Source: a virus
Virus record (IMG/VR): IMGVR_UViG_3300047095_000752
Span: 62,001 to 126,000 of that record
Strand: one strand, 5' to 3'
DNA: 64,000 nucleotides
Program-made: the position numbers and the translations under genes
Part shown: positions 49,338-55,777 of the stretch, piece after piece
How the letters are laid out: each line of letters starts with the position of its first letter
How positions within the stretch are numbered: position 1 is the first letter of the stretch
Notes under the pieces: generated by a model
Told to the model about the DNA's origin: nothing
What the model saw: the letters and a program-made list of their open reading frames with translations, nothing else
Database searches by the model: none

Positions 49338-50180
49338 TTATTGAATCGAATCCAACAAGTTTCGAGACTCTATGAGTTGGGATTGGGTTACAAATGGAGC
49401 ACGTGGTGGATCGGTGACATCATCGGATACAGTGACATCCGGAAAATCATATACGCTATCGGATGTATTCATAGCGGCAATTTGATTTGAAAGTGAAGTG
49501 AACGACTCCAGTATATTTTTATATCGTGCGTTTTCTGCATTTCTCAGTTTATTCAAATTGGCTTCAATTGTTTTAATATTCGTTTCAAGTGTCGCAAATT
49601 TCTGATCCATATCATTTTTAAATTCATTGAATTTTTCAATCATTACAATTTCAACATTATCTGCAATCTCGGATGTTCTGTATTGAATTTCATTTTTAAT
49701 ATCGGTCGACTGCTTTTCGATGGTTTCTTCGAATGTGGATTTAACGTCCGAACCAATTCTCGTTAGAGATACTTCCCGGTGAGTATTCTTATATGTATCC
49801 TGTAGATTTTGGGTCTGTTCGCCCAATATTTCTCTCAACATACTCGAAATATTATTATACAATTTATTATGGGCTGTGGTTTTATTTGGACTTCCTTTGG
49901 GGCGTCCGGTACGTTTTTGTTCGCGGCGCACTTTGCCCCACAATTCCAGATCAGACTTGAGGTTCAAAAGAGCGGGACAATCTTGAAAGTTATTCCAGTT
50001 ATATGTGTACGGATAATCATTTTCTACAAGTATATTTTGTATAGATCTCATTTTATCTCGGCAGGTTGGGTCCGAATGATTATACAAAAACCCCCGGATG
50101 GTGTATATCGAATAGCCGGAGTGGTTAGCAATGAACTGTACAATGCAGGTGGTTTGATCTGTTTTTGGGTTAGTGGGCAT
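49338..50180 (-). CDS. DNA-binding protein: HTH plus AT-hook plus coiled coil
   Basis: 280 residues. Residues about 10-60 (IVQFIANHSGYSIYTIRGFL..KMRSIQNILVENDYPY) resemble a LacI-type helix-turn-helix. Residues about 88-103, KRTGRPKGSPNKT, form an AT-hook. Residues about 120-240 are a long coiled coil (EKFNEFKNDMDQKFATLETN). Inferred dimeric DNA-binding or nucleoid-like protein. Single gene, with its stop just upstream of the sigma70 promoter. Confidence 0.75.
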   Translation of the reverse strand: MPTNPKTDQTTCIVQFIANHSGYSIYTIRGFLYNHSDPTCRDKMRSIQNILVENDYPYTYNWNNFQDCPALLNLKSDLELWGKVRREQKRTGRPKGSPNKTTAHNKLYNNISSMLREILGEQTQNLQDTYKNTHREVSLTRIGSDVKSTFEETIEKQSTDIKNEIQYRTSEIADNVEIVMIEKFNEFKNDMDQKFATLETNIKTIEANLNKLRNAENARYKNILESFTSLSNQIAAMNTSDSVYDFPDVTVSDDVTDPPRAPFVTQSQLIESRNLLDSIQ

Positions 50181-50238
50181 TTTTAAACCTTTTCATGTTA
50201 AGTTGGGGGGTGAGTGTACTTACAGTGGTCTGTTAAAC

Positions 50239-50691
50239 TTAAACGGTTGAGGTATGCCCCGACTCCACCGGAATTTTACAATTGGCATTTATTGTCTTAA
50301 TCAATTCCATCCGAGATTTCATGGGTAGACTATTTACGGCTTTATATACCCGATCTATCTGTTCTTGCTCATGTTGTTCCCGGCGGCGAATCTGGTCCTT
50401 TATGTTAAAATCCATCGTGTCACATCTATTGTTGTATTCTTCTTCGGTCTCATATCTATAATTTACAATCTCATATCCGCCACATTTATAGTCATCACCA
50501 AATTGATATTTAACAACTTGTTTAACCCATTTTGGATTGTGGTTGTTATCAAGCAATTCTATAATTTTATTTTTAGCGTCATCCAAAAGTAATCCGTCAA
50601 GGTCATCAATCATAGAGTCTAGCTCAATTATCGATGATCTTTTCAAAAGCTTCTTGGATTCGTAATCTCTGGCTGTGAGTTCTACTTTCAT
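50239..50691 (-). CDS. Protein with YRYET motif (family member 3)
   Basis: 150 residues. GGYEIVNYRYETEEEYNNRCDTM followed by a basic helix (IKDQIRRREQHEQEQI). Shares this block with 21512 and 21879, 28 kb away. N-terminal half (SMIDDLDGLLLDDAKNKIIELL) is helical. Unknown function. Confidence 0.72.
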   Translation of the reverse strand: MKVELTARDYESKKLLKRSSIIELDSMIDDLDGLLLDDAKNKIIELLDNNHNPKWVKQVVKYQFGDDYKCGGYEIVNYRYETEEEYNNRCDTMDFNIKDQIRRREQHEQEQIDRVYKAVNSLPMKSRMELIKTINANCKIPVESGHTSTV

Positions 50692-50692
50692 T

Positions 50693-51025
50693 TTAATTCC
50701 TTTGTAGGTTCAGGTGCTTTGAAATCGTTAATCTAAATGCTGGGATATAAGACGGATTTAGATTACGAAGGTCGGCGATTTCCGTCTGGATTTTTATATA
50801 ATGCTCGTTGCCGTCATCCCCATATAAAGTGTATTTATAATAAAACGGGGAATTGAAAAATCTTTTCATATGAGTTGTTACTGGTAAATCTCTTAAGTAA
50901 ACCCTATAATATTGGGTTATTATCTTTGGTTTTATAACATATAATAGTTCATATACTTTAAACATGGAATCTGTAAATAATTTTATAATTTTAGAATACT
51001 TTTTAATATCGGAAGAAGTCATCAT
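50693..51025 (-). CDS. Tiny paralogue, cluster 5 (member 1)
   Basis: 110 residues. Helix IKLFTDSMFKVYELLYVI, KIITQYYRVYLRDLP, then YYKYTLYGDDGNEHYIKI and FRLTISKHLN. Helix-plus-strands plan of the family. Confidence 0.66.
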   Translation of the reverse strand: MMTSSDIKKYSKIIKLFTDSMFKVYELLYVIKPKIITQYYRVYLRDLPVTTHMKRFFNSPFYYKYTLYGDDGNEHYIKIQTEIADLRNLNPSYIPAFRLTISKHLNLQRN

Positions 51026-51329
51026 ACAATTTTGGACTCGATGCTGTGAATTTTATCTCTGATGTTGTATATGCACGTGCGCCCCACGAGAAAAACTTAG
51101 AATGTACTACCCATATATTTGCTATTCCAATTACCTTCTGTAACATGGTTGACGAATATGTTATTGATCGATTTATAGATTGGCTTGTATTTAAGAAATA
51201 ATCATTCTTGATATAAACTCTATTGTATTGTATGAATATTCCTGCTTTCTTCCCTATCACGTGTATAATAGATTGCGCCCGACATAATAATTCATTGTAT
51301 ACCCGTAGTGGAAGTTTATGGAGCATCAT
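51003..51329 (-). CDS. Tiny paralogue, cluster 5 (member 2)
   Basis: 108 residues. Helix ELLCRAQSIIHVIGKKA, IFIQYNRVYIKND, then strands and FFSWGARAYTTSEIKFTAS. QYNRVYIKN is similar to QYYRVYLRD of member 1, showing recent duplication. Confidence 0.67.
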   Translation of the reverse strand: MMLHKLPLRVYNELLCRAQSIIHVIGKKAGIFIQYNRVYIKNDYFLNTSQSINRSITYSSTMLQKVIGIANIWVVHSKFFSWGARAYTTSEIKFTASSPKLYDDFFRY

Positions 51330-51892
51330 TCTTCATCATCTCCATAATCATCGAATTCGTCGATTTCATCGTATTGTGCCGCAACCCCATTATAATATTT
51401 TGTTTTATTATATGAATCTTGATAGTCCATGAAAAATGCCTTAAATAACTGACTAAATTCATCCGTGTATCCATGTTCACCTCGTCCGCCGGTATAATTG
51501 AAAAACATTATAAACACAAATGAACTATACCCCAATCCAAATATATTTATCGTTTGAGACTTTTCCCGTAAAAAATCAAATATTTTATTCACATCATTGT
51601 ATAATACAGAGTGTACAGACGTATTTATATAAGATCCTAGACTACAGGTTCGACTTAATATGAACTGGAAAACATCCATCAGAAATCCTATACGCACACA
51701 AAGTTCGTACATAGGACTACACCTACCCTCGTCATTACAACACGCGACGATATACGTTTCATGCAATGAGGCGTGTGGATCTGGATAGTACTCGCTTTTT
51801 AGTAAATTCTTGATATAATCTCTAAAACAAAATCCATCGAGAGTTGTCTGGTGCCTTCCGTTGAGTTGCACTATCATTCGGGTACGCTCCAA
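51326..51892 (-). CDS. Larger cluster-5 protein, unknown
   Basis: 188 residues. TLDGFCFRDYIKNLL, YIVACCNDEGRC, then helix VRIGFLMDVFQFIL and strand FGLGYSSFVFIMFF; very acidic end (YDEIDEFDDYGDDEE). Longer than other members; the internal helix-strand unit could be a family domain with additions. Confidence 0.65.
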   Translation of the reverse strand: MERTRMIVQLNGRHQTTLDGFCFRDYIKNLLKSEYYPDPHASLHETYIVACCNDEGRCSPMYELCVRIGFLMDVFQFILSRTCSLGSYINTSVHSVLYNDVNKIFDFLREKSQTINIFGLGYSSFVFIMFFNYTGGRGEHGYTDEFSQLFKAFFMDYQDSYNKTKYYNGVAAQYDEIDEFDDYGDDEE

Positions 51893-52263
51893 GTCTTTCG
51901 GGTCAACGTAGTGTCCTTAGTGTAGATAATCTCGTAATGTAACTCCAAAGTGTTATACGACTGATCATCATATGAACCCTTCAACCGTAGTATATTCAAT
52001 TTATTATACGCTGCAAATAAATAATCGTGATCTCCATGCGGGGGTTCTTCCTTAACTTGGCATATCGTATAGGGGGTTGAATTTAAATCTATAGTTAGAC
52101 CCACATCTTTATTTTTTATAGGAGATTTGTTGTATGTTGGAGCCATATAATACATATAAGTCGGTAGGGCTATATATTTCAACTTAGGTGTACAGCGGTA
52201 TAATAAATAGAAAAGCCCCGTTATAAGTTTTTCTATTTTGAGTGCAAATTGTTTACACATCAT
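51874..52263 (-). CDS. Tiny paralogue, cluster 5 (member 4)
   Basis: 129 residues. Helix ALKIEKLITGLFYLLYRC, then KYIALPTYMYYMAPTYNKSP (P-Y motif), VGLTIDLNSTPY. Close to member 6 (YYMSPSYTSTPDNY). Confidence 0.7.
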   Translation of the reverse strand: MMCKQFALKIEKLITGLFYLLYRCTPKLKYIALPTYMYYMAPTYNKSPIKNKDVGLTIDLNSTPYTICQVKEEPPHGDHDYLFAAYNKLNILRLKGSYDDQSYNTLELHYEIIYTKDTTLTRKTWSVPE

Positions 52264-52616
52264 TTGATAGCTTCGGATGCGAATGTAATTTGACTAAATT
52301 TTGTATGGACAGTTTTATCAAATTTGTTGGGAGAACCACTATATTTGAATATACTAAATAATGTAAGTTTGAAGTTAGATATATTCATAATTTGAGTGCC
52401 AGACCATGCTATATCACTCGATATAAAATTTGTATTAACAATCAACTTATAGTCATCCAAGCCCGAATCTAATGTAAAGTCATAATACGATCTATTATTA
52501 TGTAAGGAGGGCTGCAAAGTTCTATACATATACCCTGATATCGCTATTATGTCGACGTTAAGTTCTCGTAATAAACTCAAAATTTCACATATCGAATTCT
52601 CTAACTTTAGTATCAT
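52260..52616 (-). CDS. Tiny paralogue, cluster 5 (member 5)
   Basis: 118 residues. Helix LENSICEILSLLRELNV, DIIAISGYMYRTLQPSL, YYDFTLDSGLDDYKLIVN, FKLTLFSIFKYSG. Shares YMYRT..PSL with member 7 (YLYRTGDPSL). Confidence 0.7.
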   Translation of the reverse strand: MILKLENSICEILSLLRELNVDIIAISGYMYRTLQPSLHNNRSYYDFTLDSGLDDYKLIVNTNFISSDIAWSGTQIMNISNFKLTLFSIFKYSGSPNKFDKTVHTKFSQITFASEAIK

Positions 52617-52984
52617 GCTTTACCTTTCGGTCTAGTTGTGTGTAACTGGGTATACGATAAAGATATATCACCACCGTCATCCTCGGCGGATACTAATTTA
52701 AATATAGTCAGTCTACATTTGTTTATATAAATATTTTCAAACCTTGATTTTTGACCATGATTAATTTTTGGTATGTATTCAAATCTAGTCATTATATATC
52801 GTATACTATCATTTATATTGAATGATACGTGGAATTCGTTATAATTGTCTGGTGTTGATGTGTATGATGGACTCATATAATACAAAAATGAATGAAAGCA
52901 TATACACTCCATCGGTCTTTTAATGCTTAACATTCTGAATATGGTCACTATACAATTCTCGATTAATTCTGGTATATGATTCAT
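52613..52984 (-). CDS. Tiny paralogue, cluster 5 (member 6)
   Basis: 123 residues. Helix LIENCIVTIFRMLSI, ECICFHSFLYYMSPSYTSTP, FHVSFNINDSIRY, CRLTIFKLVSAED. RLTIFKLV matches KLTLFSIF of member 5. Overlaps both neighbours by 4 nt. Confidence 0.7.
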   Translation of the reverse strand: MNHIPELIENCIVTIFRMLSIKRPMECICFHSFLYYMSPSYTSTPDNYNEFHVSFNINDSIRYIMTRFEYIPKINHGQKSRFENIYINKCRLTIFKLVSAEDDGGDISLSYTQLHTTRPKGKA

Positions 52985-53322
52985 TTGTATTTAATAAGGA
53001 TAGGGTTGATCATACAGTCAAATGCTTTTTGGTCTAATACAAATAACTTGGGGGGTTCACTATCCGGTCCAACCTCGAATATCGGGCATTTTACGCATGA
53101 CATGTGATAAATAATATTTGATGTACCCTCGATTCTTTTGTAAAAGTCCACTTCATCATTTGTGTTGAATACGTAATCTATAAGGTCCCAATAGAGCGAC
53201 GGATCCCCAGTTCTATACAGGTAGTTTGGAATATGTATATATTTAGGTTTAAATTTTAATATTAAATTTAATATTTTACAAATCGAAACTTCAACGTAAT
53301 GAATAGGGTCAGTCGTTGCCAT
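52981..53322 (-). CDS. Tiny paralogue, cluster 5 (member 7)
   Basis: 113 residues from the ATG at 53322 with AAAAGGA upstream. Helix VEVSICKILNLILKF, KYIHIPNYLYRTGDPSL, YVFNTNDEVDFY, PKLFVLDQKAF. Best example of the IxIPxYxYxxxxPS motif. Confidence 0.7.
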   Translation of the reverse strand: MATTDPIHYVEVSICKILNLILKFKPKYIHIPNYLYRTGDPSLYWDLIDYVFNTNDEVDFYKRIEGTSNIIYHMSCVKCPIFEVGPDSEPPKLFVLDQKAFDCMINPILIKYK

Positions 53323-53671
53323 TGTTAAATCCTTTTTTAAGAGTTGGAATATCAACCGAATCAAAAATGTATATTGGGTATGGTGAATGTGAGAATTTAT
53401 TTAAATTGAATTTAAATAATGTATTTTTACCAGTACTCCTATATACTTCGTTGAGGTCATTGGGTTTCATGTTGTACATTTTTCTGGGTGGGTTATCAAC
53501 TCCGAATCCACTGGAGTCTATATAGTAGTTCGTAGTTCGCCTCCATATATAACAAGGTGTAAATAACACGAAGGGTCGTACACCAGAACTTCCTAATTTC
53601 GATTTAACTATTAATATAAGGGTAGATGATATTGCAGATTCTATCATGTCGATGAAATCCATAGTTAACAT
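53309..53671 (-). CDS. Tiny paralogue, cluster 5 (member 8)
   Basis: 120 residues. Helix FIDMIESAISSTLILIVKS, VLFTPCYIWRRTTNYYIDSS, TLFKFNLNKFSHS. Keeps helix, P-Y strand and terminal strand. Unknown. Confidence 0.67.
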   Translation of the reverse strand: MLTMDFIDMIESAISSTLILIVKSKLGSSGVRPFVLFTPCYIWRRTTNYYIDSSGFGVDNPPRKMYNMKPNDLNEVYRSTGKNTLFKFNLNKFSHSPYPIYIFDSVDIPTLKKGFNNGND

Positions 53672-54049
53672 CTATAACCTCCTGTCGGTAAGATTTGATG
53701 TTATTCGGATATCAGCGTAACCCTTCTTTATATTTACATAATATAAATTGTTGGCATTTGATAGCCCATTAAAATAAATCAGTTTTAGATTATCTACTAT
53801 ATAGTTTTTTGGTCTAGGTGGGCTATAAATGAGTATGTCACCAACACCATCGATACGATATGGTTCAAACATTAAGGTATTGACTATAAAATGAACATGC
53901 CGATCATGTACACTTGATGCGGCTGGTGCATATGCTACTAAATTTAAGTACAAAAGTGAATTCCTAATATCATATAAATTAAAAATAGTTTTTATTATTG
54001 TCATTACCGCTGGTATGGATGCTGATATATAATTTCTGGTGCTACTCAT
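53672..54049 (-). CDS. Tiny paralogue, cluster 5 (member 9)
   Basis: 125 residues. Helix ASIPAVMTIIKTIFNLYDI, LLYLNLVAYAPAASSVHD, VHFIVNTLMFEPY, NLYYVNIKKGYADIRI. Diverged member with the same order of elements. Confidence 0.66.
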   Translation of the reverse strand: MSSTRNYISASIPAVMTIIKTIFNLYDIRNSLLYLNLVAYAPAASSVHDRHVHFIVNTLMFEPYRIDGVGDILIYSPPRPKNYIVDNLKLIYFNGLSNANNLYYVNIKKGYADIRITSNLTDRRL

Positions 54050-54437
54050 GGCATTCTCTATAATCGTATATTTCGATTCCGCGCCCCATAAATGAAATTG
54101 AGAATAAAGTTGGCTTGTGAATAAATGCTACCGCTAAGTCGACCTTTGTGTCAAAGTCGAATCCTAACGTCATAGTGGTTGAGGCATACGGTTTATATCT
54201 GTATATATCGGGAGTTAAGCTAACTTCAACATACCCTAAAAAACTTTTACAACAATCATGGACGGCGTATCTATACATAGAATCGCAGTATATGTCAGTA
54301 ACCTTTCTACTCTGCACTAAATATGACATCAAATGACTACATAATGTTATAACGAATTTACGTTTAAATATTTTACATAATATACACAGAACACTACACA
54401 CACTATATTCTATTTTTCGAACTAACACGAGATTCAA
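54042..54437 (-). CDS. Tiny paralogue, cluster 5 (member 10)
   Basis: 131 residues. Helix IEYSVCSVLCILCKIF, FVITLCSHLMSYLVQSRKV, then YVEVSLTPDIYRY and FSISFMGRGIEI. First gene behind the AT-rich element at 54465. Confidence 0.67.
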   Translation of the reverse strand: MNLVLVRKIEYSVCSVLCILCKIFKRKFVITLCSHLMSYLVQSRKVTDIYCDSMYRYAVHDCCKSFLGYVEVSLTPDIYRYKPYASTTMTLGFDFDTKVDLAVAFIHKPTLFSISFMGRGIEIYDYRECHE

Positions 54438-54464
54438 TTCAATATCCTTTCGTGGTTTTACTCT

Positions 54465-54484
54465 CTTGTTAAAATATATATAGT
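54465..54484 (-). promoter_or_regulatory. AT-rich phage promoter-like element, site 9
   Basis: Minus-strand ACTATATATATTTTAACAAG, the least conserved copy, 28 nt before the gene starting at 54437 and just after the stop at 54492. Confidence 0.5.
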
Positions 54485-54491
54485 GAGTGTT

Positions 54492-54869
54492 TTAATATAC
54501 ACTGAGTGTTAGATGTAACCTGTCGGTCAAGGGTGAACCACTGTATTCATAGTCCAAATGTAATATATCCGACTTGTGAATATTAAATACATTTATTTCA
54601 TTATTGACGTTAGTTGTATATGTTTTGTATGACTTTATTTGGTCATATACTTTAAGTGAAATTAACGGCTCTCTGTATAATGTCATATAATTATCAAAAC
54701 CGTCCAGATCAGTTTGCGAAGAAAAGAATACTAAATTCTGAGACTTCATATCGATTGAACATATATCTTTTGGCTTACATATAATATGATAAAAAAGAAC
54801 AAAAGATTTGGATATTGAGTTTTCAATTTTAGCATATAAGTCCCGTATAAAATCTTCAGCCATACGCAT
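54492..54869 (-). CDS. Tiny paralogue, cluster 5 (member 11)
   Basis: 125 residues from the ATG at 54869, which has GGGAGG before it; longer frames would overlap the promoter at 54924. Helix LYAKIENSISKSFVLFYHII, CSIDMKSQNLVFFSSQ, PLISLKVYDQI, RLHLTLSVY. Confidence 0.68.
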   Translation of the reverse strand: MRMAEDFIRDLYAKIENSISKSFVLFYHIICKPKDICSIDMKSQNLVFFSSQTDLDGFDNYMTLYREPLISLKVYDQIKSYKTYTTNVNNEINVFNIHKSDILHLDYEYSGSPLTDRLHLTLSVY

Positions 54870-54923
54870 ATTGTTACCTCCCTTAAGTTCGATTACAAAA
54901 ATAAATATCATAAGGTATGATAT

Positions 54924-54943
54924 CAATAATTAATATATATAAT
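54924..54943 (-). promoter_or_regulatory. AT-rich phage promoter-like element, site 8
   Basis: Minus-strand ATTATATATATTAATTATTG, identical to site 1, directly behind the terminator at 54944-54979. Confidence 0.66.
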
Positions 54944-54979
54944 TAAAAATCACTTACCAAAATTAATGGTAAGTGATTT
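54944..54979 (-). terminator. Rho-independent terminator
   Basis: Perfect 12-bp stem AATCACTTACCA / TGGTAAGTGATT followed by T4-5 and AT-rich sequence on the minus strand. Ends the transcript coming from the beta' C-fragment side. Confidence 0.92.
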
Positions 54980-55001
54980 AATGTAGGACTTTTAACTTAT
55001 A

Positions 55002-55370
55002 TTAGAATGCTGTATATTCCTCGATGGGTATTATGTCGAAGTGAGCGCTACGAGGAAATGATAACCCTATTATATGCCTTTTGTGTATACATGTTTTGAA
55101 ATCGGGAGTTTGGCATGGGTAGTAATTAAAATCTTTCAGAAAAATTGTCAAACCTTCGAATAAAGGGGTGTCATCAGACCATCTAACTTTTTGTATATAT
55201 CTCGGATACAAAACCGAATAATGACCATCTAAAATTAATGGGTTGTATGTGAATATGTATATTATTTCACCAATTGGATCTAGGATACGACGTAATAATT
55301 TAAAAAGTATAGGTACACATTTTAAATACAGGTCGCTTATCAATTGCTTCAGTCTCCGGTTTGTTAACAT
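55002..55370 (-). CDS. Tiny paralogue, cluster 5 (member 12)
   Basis: 122 residues. Helix CVPILFKLLRRILDPIG, EIIYIFTYNPLILDGHYSVL, YPRYIQKVRW, KRHIIGLSFPRS, IIPIEEYTAF. Tandem duplicate of the next gene (IYIFTYNPL / TYIFVTNPI; YPRYIQKVRW / YPKHKDKVLW; same TAF/NAF end). Confidence 0.74.
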   Translation of the reverse strand: MLTNRRLKQLISDLYLKCVPILFKLLRRILDPIGEIIYIFTYNPLILDGHYSVLYPRYIQKVRWSDDTPLFEGLTIFLKDFNYYPCQTPDFKTCIHKRHIIGLSFPRSAHFDIIPIEEYTAF

Positions 55371-55727
55371 CTAAAATGCGTTATAATCACAAAGTTTTAT
55401 CATTTCAAATGACGTGTCATCCACCCTTTTTATTCCTATTAAATTCTTCTTACGGACCAGCATTCTATAGTCTTCTCGACCCGTTTCGTAATCGTTAAAA
55501 TCTTGAGCCGAAAATGTCGTATAATAATTTGTATATAATTCTAGACCCCACAGTACCTTATCTTTATGTTTCGGGTATACAATTGAGGTATGGCAATATA
55601 TAGTAATAGGGTTTGTAACAAATATGTATGTGACTTTATTTATGGGTTGTATAATATTTCTAATTAAATGAAATAATAATTCTATTTTATGTGCTATTTG
55701 AGTGTATTTGTCAAAGTCTTCGTTCAT
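55371..55727 (-). CDS. Tiny paralogue, cluster 5 (member 13)
   Basis: 118 residues. Helix IAHKIELLFHLIRNIIQPIN, VTYIFVTNPITIYCHTSIVY, YPKHKDKVLW, KKNLIGIKRVDD, MIKLCDYNAF. Its start ATG overlaps the stop of the HNH relic at 55724. Confidence 0.74.
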   Translation of the reverse strand: MNEDFDKYTQIAHKIELLFHLIRNIIQPINKVTYIFVTNPITIYCHTSIVYPKHKDKVLWGLELYTNYYTTFSAQDFNDYETGREDYRMLVRKKNLIGIKRVDDTSFEMIKLCDYNAF

Positions 55728-55777
55728 TTGATTTCCTGAAGTTTAAGATTAAACCATTCTATGAATTTATTTCTTCT
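55724..55777 (-). pseudogene. Relic of HNH endonuclease C-terminus
   Basis: A second frame at the end of the beta' C-fragment reads RRNKFIEWFNLKLQEIK then stop. It matches the C-terminal ends of the three intact HNH genes (EEFMEWFKGKL, EDFLQWFNNNL, EKFLKWFKSKI). It overlaps the beta' stop by 11 nt. Best explained as the leftover 3' end of a deleted endonuclease gene; a chance match is possible because the segment is short. Confidence 0.5.
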
